DNA of 43,761 nucleotides from Candidatus Anaerobiospirillum stercoravium (GTDB taxonomy: Bacteria; Pseudomonadota; Gammaproteobacteria; Enterobacterales; Succinivibrionaceae), in contig DXIF01000176.1 of NCBI GenBank assembly GCA_019113025.1, positions 1 to 43,761 on the forward strand, in the 5' to 3' direction. Shown here piece by piece: positions 1 through 8,802 of the stretch. Numbering within the stretch: position 1 is the stretch's first letter; each line of letters starts with the position of its first letter. The position numbers and the translations under genes were made by a program. The notes beneath the pieces are model-generated. The model was not told the DNA's origin, made no database searches, and worked only from the letters and a program-made list of their open reading frames with translations.

Positions 1-28
1 GTATTTTGTAGTGTTGAGTGAGCAATTG

Positions 29-133
29 TTTTGTTGAGCTTGTCAAAAGTTTGATTTTGCTCAACAAAATCTTGATTTCTTAACTTTACAATCGCTTTAG
101 TCAAACGGGTGAGCAACTTACTTTTTGTTGAGC
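29..133. promoter_or_regulatory. Candidate operator region: three exact copies of TTTTGTTGAGC (29-39 direct, 59-69 inverted, 123-133 direct) upstream of ridA
   Basis: Read directly: ttttgttgagc at 29-39, gctcaacaaaa at 59-69, ttttgttgagc at 123-133, all upstream of the likely ridA ATG at 182. Confidence 0.55.
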
Positions 134-181
134 TCAGCCCCTACGTTTGGTCAGTTTCAGTGTTGCTTTGGAGTCTTAGCC

Positions 182-556
182 ATGAAAACTCAAATCAGCT
201 CGCCTCACGCCCCAGCTGCCATCGGCCCATACAGCGCAGCCATCTCCACTGGTTCCCTGATTTTCGTCTCGGGCCAGCTCCCAATTAACCCAGCTAGCGG
301 TGAGATGCCGGAGGGCATCGCCGCACAAACCGAGCAGTCGCTGGCCAACTTAAAGGCCCTGTTAGAGGCGGCCGGTTCGTCGGTTGATAAGGTCGTTAAG
401 ACCACGGTCTTCTTAGCCGACATCAACGACTTTGCCGCCATGAACGAGGTTTATGGCAAGGTTTTCACCGCTCCCTTCCCAACCCGCAGTGCTTTTGCGG
501 TCGCCGCTTTGCCTAAGGGCGCCAAGGTTGAGATTGAGTGCATCGCCTTAGCCTAA
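182..556 (+). CDS. ridA: RidA family (YjgF/YER057c/UK114) reactive enamine/imine deaminase
   Basis: MKTQISSPHAPAAIGPYSAAISTGSLIFVSGQLPINPASGEMP...CIALA; IGPYSxA and SGQLP motifs; internal ATG at 182 fits the family N-terminus better than the ORF start at 125. Confidence 0.93.
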   Translation: MKTQISSPHAPAAIGPYSAAISTGSLIFVSGQLPINPASGEMPEGIAAQTEQSLANLKALLEAAGSSVDKVVKTTVFLADINDFAAMNEVYGKVFTAPFPTRSAFAVAALPKGAKVEIECIALA

Positions 557-684
557 CTCGGCGGGCTGGAGCGCGCTTGCTGGGCGCTTGCTGGGCGCTT
601 GCTAGCGCTAGATTGCGCCTGATGCGCGGTGGCGCGCTCTGCTCTGTTTTCCCTTGATCCTAACCCCTAAATCGGAGGCACATT

Positions 685-2022
685 ATGGCTCCTGATGTTT
701 TAATCGTCGGCGTCTTGGTGACAAGCATCCTGCTCATCATCGTGTCGATCGTCAAATTTAAGCTGCATCCATTCTTGGCCCTGATGCTCGCTAGCTTCTA
801 TGTCGGCCTTTTAATGCAGATGAAGCCTAATGACTTGCTCGGTGCGATTGAAAACGGCATCGGCGGTACCTTGGGCTTCTTGGCGGCCATCATTGGCCTC
901 GGTACGATTTTAGGTAAGATGCTCGAGGTCTCGGGCGCGGCCGAGAAAATCGGTATTACCCTGTTGCGCAGCCGCTTCTTGAAGCCTGACGTCATTATGG
1001 TAATCGTGGGCTTAATCTGCGGTATCACCCTCTTCGTTGAGGTCGGTGTGGTGCTGCTGATTCCACTTGCCTTCTCGATTGCTAAGAAGACCAATACCTC
1101 GCTGCTAAAGCTCGCCATCCCACTGTGCACCGCCTTGATGGCTGTTCACTGCATCGTGCCGCCGCACCCAGCCGCCTTGTTCGTAACCAATCAGTTACAG
1201 GCTGATATCGGCACCGTAATTGTCGCGGGCTTAGCCGTGGGCTTAGTCGCTTCCTTAGTCGGCGGTCCTTTATTCCTGCGCCTGCTCAAGGACAAGGTAC
1301 CATTTAAGAAGGTGCCTGAGGAGTTTGCTGACGTTAAGGTCCGCGACGAGAGCTCGCTGCCGGGCTTAGGCGTCACCTTGTTCTGCATCTTCTTGCCGAT
1401 CGCTTTAATGCTGATCAAGACCGTCGCTCAGTTCAATGTCGACAACAACTCGACCTTCTATCTGGTCTTAGAGTTCTTTGGCAACCCAATCACCGCCTTG
1501 TTCTTGGCCGCCTTTAGCGCCTACTATCTGTTAGGCCTCAAGCGCAATATGGGCATGAGCGAGCTCTTAACCCACACCGAAGGCTGCTTTTCCTCGATTG
1601 CCAACATCCTCTTGATCATCGGCGCCGGCGGTGCGTTCAATGGTATCTTAAGCGCCAGCGGCATCAGCGATGGCTTAGCTCAGATTTTAGCTAACCTCGA
1701 TATGCACCCCATTCTGCTGGCGTGGTTAGTTGCGATCATCCTGCACGCCGCCGTGGGCTCGGCCACCGTCGCCATGATGGGCGCTACCGCCATTGTGCAG
1801 CCGATGCTGGCCCTGTACCCTCAGATTAGCCCTGAGATCATCACGCTGGCGATTGGTTCGGGCGCTATTGGCTGCACCATCGTGACCGATTCGCTGTTCT
1901 GGTTAGTCAAGCAGTACTGCGGCGCGACCATGAACGAAATCTTAAAGTATTACACCACTGCCACCTTAATCGCCTCGGTCGTGGCCTTAGGCGGTACCTT
2001 CCTGCTGTCTACCATCATTTAG
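685..2022 (+). CDS. GntP family permease (gluconate/D-serine transporter type, DsdX-like)
   Basis: 445 aa polytopic protein, GntP-like ([36 protein letters not shown]); sits directly upstream of D-serine ammonia-lyase. Confidence 0.88.
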   Translation: MAPDVLIVGVLVTSILLIIVSIVKFKLHPFLALMLASFYVGLLMQMKPNDLLGAIENGIGGTLGFLAAIIGLGTILGKMLEVSGAAEKIGITLLRSRFLKPDVIMVIVGLICGITLFVEVGVVLLIPLAFSIAKKTNTSLLKLAIPLCTALMAVHCIVPPHPAALFVTNQLQADIGTVIVAGLAVGLVASLVGGPLFLRLLKDKVPFKKVPEEFADVKVRDESSLPGLGVTLFCIFLPIALMLIKTVAQFNVDNNSTFYLVLEFFGNPITALFLAAFSAYYLLGLKRNMGMSELLTHTEGCFSSIANILLIIGAGGAFNGILSASGISDGLAQILANLDMHPILLAWLVAIILHAAVGSATVAMMGATAIVQPMLALYPQISPEIITLAIGSGAIGCTIVTDSLFWLVKQYCGATMNEILKYYTTATLIASVVALGGTFLLSTII

Positions 2023-2032
2023 GAGTCTAACT

Positions 2033-3382
2033 ATGAGTCTGTCCCAGGATAAAATTGCTGAGCTCATCAAGACCCACCCTCTGATCCAAAGCTTAGTCAA
2101 GCTGGAAGAAGTCAGCTGGTTTAACCCGGCAATTGCCCCGGGCAACACCGCTGAGGGCATGACTAAGGTTGGTCTGGGCCCAGCTGATATCGAGGATGCA
2201 AGCGCCCGCTTAACCCGTTTTGCCGCTTATATTCGCAAGGCCTTCCCGGAGACGGAGGCCTCGGGGGGCATCATCGAGTCGGTGGTCCGTCCTATTCCTA
2301 AGATGCAGCAGGCCTTAGAAGAGCGCTATGGTTTAAAGCTCAAGGGCAAGCTGTGGTTAAAGCAGGATAGCCACCTGCCAATCTCGGGCTCGATCAAGGC
2401 CCGCGGCGGCATCTACGAGGTGTTAAAGCACGCTGAGGACTTAGCTCTCGAGGCGGGCTTATTAAAGTACGAAGACGACTACGCCAAGCTCTTCTCCGAT
2501 GAGTTCCGTCAGTTCTTTAGTCAGTACAGCATTGCCGTGGGCTCGACTGGTAATCTGGGCCTGTCGATCGGCATCATGAGCGCCAAGCTCGGCTTTAAGG
2601 TGAGCGTCCATATGTCCGCCGACGCCCGCGAGTGGAAGAAGAATAAGCTGCGTCAGTGTGGTGTCAACGTGGTCGAGTACCAGACCGACTACAGCGTCGC
2701 GGTCGCTAACGGCCGCGAGCAGGCTAAGAGCGATCCAACCTGCTTCTTCATCGACGATGAGAACTCCCGTACTCTGTTCTTAGGTTACTCGGTCGCCGGA
2801 GGCCGCCTCAAGGCTCAATTTGCCGAATTGGGCGTCAAGGTCGATGCCGAGCACCCTCTGTTTGTTTACCTCCCATGCGGTGTCGGTGGTGGTCCGGGCG
2901 GCGTCGCCTTTGGCTTAAAGAACGCCTACGGCGATAACGTCCATTGCTTCTTTGCCGAGCCGACGCACTCGCCATGCATGATCTTAGGTGTCTACACCGG
3001 TCTGCATGAGAAGATCTGCGTCCAAGATCTGGGTATCGACAATCTGACCGCCGCAGACGGTCTGGCGGTAGGCCGCCCATCGGGCTTTGTCGGTCACGCT
3101 ATGCAAGGCCTGATCGATGGCTACTACACCTTAAAGGATGAGGAAATGTATCAGCTCCTGTCCTTATTAGACCAGAGCGAGGGCATTCGCTTAGAGCCAT
3201 CGGCCTTAGCCGGTATGCCGGGCATCTCCCGCGTCTTATCAAACGAGGAGTACTTAAGCCGCATGGGCTTCACCCCAGAGCAGCTGGAGCATGCCACCCA
3301 CTTAGTCTGGGCCACCGGTGGTGGTATGGTGCCACCTGAGGAGATGGCCAAGTACTTAGCCCAGGGCCAAGCGCAAGCCTAA
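2033..3382 (+). CDS. dsdA: D-serine ammonia-lyase (PLP-dependent)
   Basis: 449 aa; [20 protein letters not shown] (PLP lysine region), [36 protein letters not shown]; 10 bp after the permease stop. Confidence 0.93.
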   Translation: MSLSQDKIAELIKTHPLIQSLVKLEEVSWFNPAIAPGNTAEGMTKVGLGPADIEDASARLTRFAAYIRKAFPETEASGGIIESVVRPIPKMQQALEERYGLKLKGKLWLKQDSHLPISGSIKARGGIYEVLKHAEDLALEAGLLKYEDDYAKLFSDEFRQFFSQYSIAVGSTGNLGLSIGIMSAKLGFKVSVHMSADAREWKKNKLRQCGVNVVEYQTDYSVAVANGREQAKSDPTCFFIDDENSRTLFLGYSVAGGRLKAQFAELGVKVDAEHPLFVYLPCGVGGGPGGVAFGLKNAYGDNVHCFFAEPTHSPCMILGVYTGLHEKICVQDLGIDNLTAADGLAVGRPSGFVGHAMQGLIDGYYTLKDEEMYQLLSLLDQSEGIRLEPSALAGMPGISRVLSNEEYLSRMGFTPEQLEHATHLVWATGGGMVPPEEMAKYLAQGQAQA

Positions 3383-3477
3383 GCGCGGCCTGCTGAGCCC
3401 GCCGCATAGCGCTTACTACCTAAAGGTTACACAACAATCCTAGCTTAATACAGCCGCCGCTTGAGCCCAGGCGGCCG

Positions 3478-3536
3478 TAAAGCCCAGTTTCGCCGGAGCG
3501 CACGAGCACACCACACCAGCGGAACTGGGCTTTTTA
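3478..3536 (+). terminator. Putative rho-independent terminator after dsdA
   Basis: agcccagtt ... aactgggcttttt inverted repeat followed by T-rich tract. Confidence 0.6.
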
Positions 3537-3717
3537 GTTGGGGAGAACGTGAGACGAAGCGCGAGACCAAGCGTGAGACGAGGGGCGTGCTAACAAAGTA
3601 AATCTTGTGAGAAGCGCCAGAACATTACATACTAATTACTCGCTAGTTACCTACTAGCTAGTAGGAGCGTAGCGGCCATGGTTTGAGCCGCAGCTAAGCC
3701 CGAGCAGCGCGGCCCAT

Positions 3718-3780
3718 CTGTAAGCGTCAGCGTAAGAGTCAACCTCAGCGTTAGCGTAAGTGTCAGCGTTAGCGGTAGCT
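3718..3780. repeat. Degenerate hexanucleotide tandem repeat (gtaagc/gtcagc/gttagc)
   Basis: gtaagcgtcagcgtaagagtcaacctcagcgttagcgtaagtgtcagcgttagcggtagc read directly. Confidence 0.7.
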
Positions 3781-3831
3781 GGGGCGCTGGGCGCTGGGGT
3801 GGCTGTGAACTTGAGTTGTGCAGGAGGGGAG

Positions 3832-4527
3832 ATGAACGCAAGCGTAGTCAAAGAAAGTGCGGTGAGTTTGAGTCCACAAGATCGCTTGATCTTAGAGGGC
3901 TATAAGCCCTTAGTTGATGCCATCGGGCAGCTCTTTGGGGATTGCTGCGAGGTGGTATTGCACTCCTTAGAAGACCTCTCCCACTCCGTGATTTGGATTC
4001 ATAATGGTGCCAAGACTGGGCGCAAAATCGGCTCGCCCGTGACGGACAAGGCTTTGAGCGTGCTGCGCCAGTGCGAGCAGACGGGGAGTAACTTCAGCAA
4101 GCTCTATTTAACCCAAACGGTCAATGGTGCCACGATGCGCTCGACCACCACTGTGATTAAAGGCATTGCCGGTAACCCGATCGGCCTGTTTTGCATCAAC
4201 TTCGACATCTCAATGCCGTTTAACCAGCTCGCGCACATCCTCGTTGAGACCAAGAGTGAGGGCGAGGGCGGCGGAGAGCACTTTGCCATCGACTTAGATG
4301 ACCTCTTCCTCACCAAGGTGCGCCAAGTAGAGCAGGAGGTCAAAAACGACCCCAATATTCCCGTGCGGCGCAAGACCTACGAAATCATCGTGCGCTTAAG
4401 CGACGAGGGCGTGTTCAAAATCCGCAAAGCGGTGCCGCGTATTGCAAAGGTGCTCAATATCTCGCGCGATGTCATCTATATGCATCTGCGCAAGCACGAG
4501 GAATCCCTCAAAAGCGCCGCGAGCTAA
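3832..4527 (+). CDS. YheO-like PAS + helix-turn-helix transcriptional regulator (DauR type)
   Basis: YKPLVDAIGQLFGDCCEVVLHSLEDLSHSVIWIHNG and C-terminal RRKTYEIIVRLSDEGVFKIRKAVPRIAKVLNISRDVIYMHLRKHEE; ATG at 3832 preceded by aggagggga. Confidence 0.87.
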   Translation: MNASVVKESAVSLSPQDRLILEGYKPLVDAIGQLFGDCCEVVLHSLEDLSHSVIWIHNGAKTGRKIGSPVTDKALSVLRQCEQTGSNFSKLYLTQTVNGATMRSTTTVIKGIAGNPIGLFCINFDISMPFNQLAHILVETKSEGEGGGEHFAIDLDDLFLTKVRQVEQEVKNDPNIPVRRKTYEIIVRLSDEGVFKIRKAVPRIAKVLNISRDVIYMHLRKHEESLKSAAS

Positions 4528-4908
4528 GCTGCCGCCCAGCGCGCTGCTGCCCGGACACCACCTGAGCGCGCCGCTGACGTCACGTGGGCACATGGGGCCC
4601 CGAAGCAGGCGGTGCCGCCCCTATTAAAACTTACTATTTCTCACGATTACGTTAAATTATTGGCGAGGCTAACGCGTCGGCGCAGGACGGGCGAGGGCGC
4701 TGGGGCGTGATGTGGTACCCGCCGGGGCGCTTAGAGCGTGGTTGGCGTGATTTGCGTGGTGCCGTGAAGGCCCAGCCGCGCCGGGCGCGGGCTGGGAAAA
4801 GAGGGTGGCTTGAAGCGCTGCGCTGAGAGTTTAAGCAAGAGCTTAAGCCAGAAAACGGCGGGGCCGCGCAAGGGCGGGGCCGCTTATCTTAGAGGTGAGA
4901 GCTGACGG

Positions 4909-5211
4909 TTAGCGGGCGCTCGGGTTGTGCCGCGTCGTGTCACTGCCCTCTAAGGACACGGACATCTCCAGGATGTGGGTGCCCTCATCGTCGTTGCTGT
5001 CGTACTTGATCTCGACGTCTTCGTTTTCCACGATCGGGATGTACTTTTTCAAGACTTCGATGATCTCAAGACGCAGCTGGGGCAAAAAGTCGGGATTTTG
5101 CCCCGCGCGGTCGCTGATCAACAAAACGTGTAAGCGCTGCTTGGCGGTTTCAGCGTTGGGAGCTTTCTTTTCACTCGCCAGCGCGCTTTTGATAGCTGAG
5201 AATAAAGACAT
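4909..5211 (-). CDS. minE: Cell division topological specificity factor MinE
   Basis: 100 aa; KQRLHVLLISDRAGQNPDFLPQLRLEIIEVLKKYIPI; in the min locus. Confidence 0.93.
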   Translation of the reverse strand: MSLFSAIKSALASEKKAPNAETAKQRLHVLLISDRAGQNPDFLPQLRLEIIEVLKKYIPIVENEDVEIKYDSNDDEGTHILEMSVSLEGSDTTRHNPSAR

Positions 5212-5505
5212 TTTGGTCGTACCTAAAAGTGCCGTGCTTACGCGTGCGGGGGCGCGCCACTAGCGCTTGCGCTAAGGTTAGCGCAGCTCCTGGGCTAGCT
5301 TCCCGGCACGTAATGACAAGGTCTCATGCCTGCACTTGGTTGCCCCGGAGCTTGGTTTGATCATATGGCCTACTTATATTGGTTATATTGGGCCTTGGTA
5401 TGGTGCAGTTGGCTCCGGGATAGGTAATGGGGGGCGGCACGCGCGTCGCGCGAGGCGGTGCGGGCTGCTTGCGCGTGCGGCTCGTGCAGCACGTGCTGCT
5501 TGGGC

Positions 5506-6984
5506 TTAATTGCCGCCAAAGAGCTTGGCTAAGAAGCCCTTCTTCTTGACTTGCAAGAAGCGCAATGGCACTTCCTCGCCCAATAAGCGGTCGACCGCAT
5601 CTTGGTAGGCTTGACCGGCTTCGGACTCCTTATCCAAGATAATGGTGACACCGGCGTTTGAGGCCTTTAAGACATCAGGCGACTCTGGGATGATGCCCAA
5701 GAGCGGAATGGAGAGCAGCTCCTGGATGTCATCGGTCGATAACATCTCCTTCCTCTCGACGCGCTCTGGGACATAGCGGGTGAGCAAGAGCTTAGGGCGC
5801 ACCGGCTCTAGGTTTTGCTCCGCGCGCCGACTGCGGGCATTTAAAATGCCAATGATGCGGTCGGAGTCACGTACTGAGGAGACCTCTGGGTTGGTGGTGA
5901 CAATCGCCTCGTCCGCGTAGTACAGCGCAATGAGGGCGCCCGCTTCGATGCCCGCTGGGCTATCGCAGATGATGTACTCAAAGCCCATGTCCGATAACTC
6001 TTGCATCACCTTGCCCACGCCATGGTAGGTTAAGGCGTCCTTGTCGCGGGTTTGCGAGGCGGGCAGAATGTAGAGATTGTCGGTGTGACGATCCTTGATT
6101 AAGGCCTGATTTAAGTTGGCCTCACCATGGATAACATTGATAAAGTCGTAGACTACGCGCAGCTCGACGCCCATGATCAGGTCGAGATTGCGTAAGCCTA
6201 CATCAAAATCGATCACCGCGGTCTTGTGCCCCTTTAAGGCCAAGCCCGTGGAAATTGCGGCGGCCGAAGTCGTCTTACCGACGCCGCCCTTACCTGAGGT
6301 GACCACAATAATGCGGGCTTTAAAGGCCTCAGCAATTGGAGTGTCTTCAGTCGTTGCCAAGCTCTTTGCCTCCTTCTTCTTGGTCGCCGTGAGTTTGCGG
6401 ATTTTAGGTGCCAGCTTAGGGCTCTCCTCAGAACCAGCTGACTTAGCAGGGGTCTTAGTTAAATCGTTGGTGTCAGGCGCAGCTGCCGTAGTGGCTTCCG
6501 CCGTAGCAGCATCCGCCTGATTAGGCTCGCTCTGCGCTGCCTCGCTCTTATCATCCGCCTGAGCCTCCGGCGCTTGCTCCGCGCTTGGCGCAGCCTGCTC
6601 CTCAGCGGCAGCGGGAGCCTGATCCGTGGCGGCGCTTTGAGCGGCGCTTGGCGCCTCTTCCTGGCCCTTAGCCTCTTCTTTTTTAGCTTCAGGCTCTTCA
6701 GGCGCCGCAGCCTCTGCTTTTTGCGTCGCAGCCTCTGCTTTTTGCGCCTTAGGGTCAGCTGGGGCGTCGACCTGGGCTTCAGGCTGAGCGTCAGTGGTTT
6801 CAGCCTTGACCTCAGGCTTAGTGTCAGGCTGGGCTGGTGGGGTTGCCGCGTCGTGCGGCTTAATCTTGGTATCAGCCGGTGAGGCGGCGGCTTCGTCTGT
6901 GACCGCGCCGCTCTTAACCTCAGGCGCGACGGCAGCTGGGGCAGGCGAGCTTTTGCTCTTGGCACGAGAGTTATTTTTCTTCAT
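5506..6984 (-). CDS. minD: Septum-site determining ATPase MinD with ~222-aa Ala/Glu/Pro/Gln-rich N-terminal extension
   Basis: ARIIVVTSGKGGVGKTTSAAAISTGLALKGHKTAVIDFDVGLRNLDLIMG core starts near residue 223; C-terminal amphipathic FLQVKKKGFLAKLFGGN membrane-targeting-like tail. Confidence 0.93.
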   Translation of the reverse strand: MKKNNSRAKSKSSPAPAAVAPEVKSGAVTDEAAASPADTKIKPHDAATPPAQPDTKPEVKAETTDAQPEAQVDAPADPKAQKAEAATQKAEAAAPEEPEAKKEEAKGQEEAPSAAQSAATDQAPAAAEEQAAPSAEQAPEAQADDKSEAAQSEPNQADAATAEATTAAAPDTNDLTKTPAKSAGSEESPKLAPKIRKLTATKKKEAKSLATTEDTPIAEAFKARIIVVTSGKGGVGKTTSAAAISTGLALKGHKTAVIDFDVGLRNLDLIMGVELRVVYDFINVIHGEANLNQALIKDRHTDNLYILPASQTRDKDALTYHGVGKVMQELSDMGFEYIICDSPAGIEAGALIALYYADEAIVTTNPEVSSVRDSDRIIGILNARSRRAEQNLEPVRPKLLLTRYVPERVERKEMLSTDDIQELLSIPLLGIIPESPDVLKASNAGVTIILDKESEAGQAYQDAVDRLLGEEVPLRFLQVKKKGFLAKLFGGN

Positions 6985-7152
6985 GAGTCATCGACGCGCT
7001 TTCAGCTGCAAAGCTTAAAGCAGGCGCCGCCTTCTGACAAAATCTTATGGATGCTGTGACACTTACGTCCCAGCAGTTTGAGCATGGTGCTTTCGTTGCG
7101 TCGGGGCCGTGAGCGTTGCTGCGCTGGTGCAGCGTGAGCGCTTAGGCTGGGG

Positions 7153-8037
7153 TTAGCTGAGCGCAAAATCGGGGGCCGCAAAGTAGCGCAGATTGGCTTG
7201 CTCTAAGGTCACCACAATGCCGCGCTGCTGCATGCGAATTTGGGTCAGCCCGGGATCTTTATCGAGATCCTCGGCGGTGCGGTAGTTACCAGCAATGGCG
7301 AGGATGCCCGGATTGAGATTGCCCTGAATATGGATGATGGCGTCAGTAAGTCCCGGATCGGAGTTGTCCTTGGGGGCTCCGGCAAAGAGGTCGGCGCGAT
7401 TGACATTGCCAAAAACAAAAATATGGTGCGAGGCAATGACGCGCGCATGCGAGCCCAGCGAGCCGTAAATGGCAATCGAGCTGTTTTGCCCGGTGACCGT
7501 TTCGCCTGAGCGAATATTGCGCCGTACGACCTTTAAGGGCGCCGGTACTTTGACCTCGTAGGGCACCTTCACTTCGTAGGGGACTTCAACCGGGACGGGG
7601 ACCTTGACCTCCAAAAACTGGGTGATGATCTTGGGCTTGAGGTTTTCCTCGCGAATGCGGGCATAGCGGTTGGAGTTAACCACCGGAATGCGTCGCCGGA
7701 CCAAGGCTGCGGCGCGATCCTCGTTGACCACCCCGGTCACCCCCAGCAAAAAGAGGTCGTGACGGCGACACTGCTCTTGCAGCGCGAAAAAATCGAGATC
7801 GTTGAGGTTAGCAACGTCCTCGACATTGAGCACTACAGCAGCGTTACGGTAGGCACCATGAGCGCGGTCAATCTTCGAGCTTAAGATGAGCTCTAACTCG
7901 TCTTGACTGCCGCTTTGAATCTTTATGGCGGCAAGAGAGAATCCGGTGTGCGAGATGTCACCCACCGGTGACACCTTTTGGCGCACACTGAGCTCTGCGT
8001 GCTCTTGCTCTTGTTGCGCTTGGGGCGCTGTGTCCAT
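7153..8037 (-). CDS. minC: Septum-site determining protein MinC
   Basis: N-domain GFSLAAIKIQSGSQDELELILSSKI, C-domain RRNIRSGETVTGQNSSIAIYGSLGSHARVIASHHIFVFGNVNRADLFAG; directly upstream of minD. Confidence 0.9.
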   Translation of the reverse strand: MDTAPQAQQEQEHAELSVRQKVSPVGDISHTGFSLAAIKIQSGSQDELELILSSKIDRAHGAYRNAAVVLNVEDVANLNDLDFFALQEQCRRHDLFLLGVTGVVNEDRAAALVRRRIPVVNSNRYARIREENLKPKIITQFLEVKVPVPVEVPYEVKVPYEVKVPAPLKVVRRNIRSGETVTGQNSSIAIYGSLGSHARVIASHHIFVFGNVNRADLFAGAPKDNSDPGLTDAIIHIQGNLNPGILAIAGNYRTAEDLDKDPGLTQIRMQQRGIVVTLEQANLRYFAAPDFALS

Positions 8038-8070
8038 CACAAGTAACAATCCTTATCCCAGACCAAGATG

Positions 8071-8134
8071 CAAGTTACCTTGAATTACCTTAAGTTACCT
8101 TGAGTTATCTCAAGTTACCTCAAGTTAGCTTGAG
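8071..8134. repeat. Six ~10-bp tandem units (caagttacct-like) upstream of minC
   Basis: caagttacct tgaattacct taagttacct tgagttatct caagttacct caagttagct tgag. Confidence 0.8.
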
Positions 8135-8302
8135 CCTTGGTCGCCTGACCTGTCCAAAGGGCCAAATTCTAGCATGATGCCTTATTTTAGCACAGCCATC
8201 TCAAGCGGCCGCGGCGCATTGCGCCGGGGCAGCGGGGGTGTTGCGTCCCGTCGGGCGCAGCTTGCCGGGGCGCCGGGAGCGACTTTTTGCCCCCAGGTGC
8301 TA

Positions 8303-8352
8303 AGTGCGCTAAGCTAAGCGCATTAAGCTCAGTGCGCTCAGCTCAGCGCACG
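8303..8352. repeat. ~14-bp tandem repeat (about 3.5 copies) upstream of ycgL
   Basis: agtgcgctaagcta / agcgcattaagctc / agtgcgctcagctc / agcgca. Confidence 0.65.
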
Positions 8353-8402
8353 ACGTGCGCTGTGGTTGGGCGCACCTGAGTTGGCCTAATTGGGGAGGTG
8401 CC

Positions 8403-8726
8403 ATGGAACGGCTGGTTTACGTCTATAAGAGCCTGCGCAAGACCAAGACTTACTTGTATGTGCCCGAAAAGGATGTGTTTTCGCACATCCCCTCCGGGCT
8501 CATGGATGCCTTTGGCGCGCCGCAATTTGTCATGGTGTTTGCGCTGCGCCCCGAGCGCAAGCTCCCCAAGGTCACGCCCCAAGAGCTCAATGACGCCTTA
8601 GACGCCAAGGGCTACTTTTTGCGCATCGACCTTGAGGACGTTGAGGAAAACCTGCTCAACCAAGAGCGCGCCCGCCGCGGCTTGCCGCCACTTGAGTCCG
8701 ACCAAATCGCGGACTACTTTCACTAA
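8403..8726 (+). CDS. ycgL: YcgL domain-containing protein
   Basis: MERLVYVYKSLRKTKTYLYVPEKDVFSHIPSGLMDAFGAPQFVMVFALRPERKLPKVTPQELNDAL. Confidence 0.88.
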   Translation: MERLVYVYKSLRKTKTYLYVPEKDVFSHIPSGLMDAFGAPQFVMVFALRPERKLPKVTPQELNDALDAKGYFLRIDLEDVEENLLNQERARRGLPPLESDQIADYFH

Positions 8727-8802
8727 CGGCCTAAAGGCCTAACGGCGCGCGCGCCCGGTACGGGCCGTAGGCGGCGTGCCGTGCCTATGGGCGACGCTGA
8801 TG

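Noticed and set aside
6459-6965. 168-aa Arg/Leu-rich ORF (minus) overlapping the MinD extension
   Set aside because: Alternative frame of a low-complexity coding region; composition (poly R/L/K) is the frame-shifted reading of Ala/Glu/Pro codons.
8071-8134. Possible CRISPR-like array
   Set aside because: Units are ~10 bp, directly abutting and degenerate with no spacers; the same holds for all other repeats in the window. No cas genes seen.
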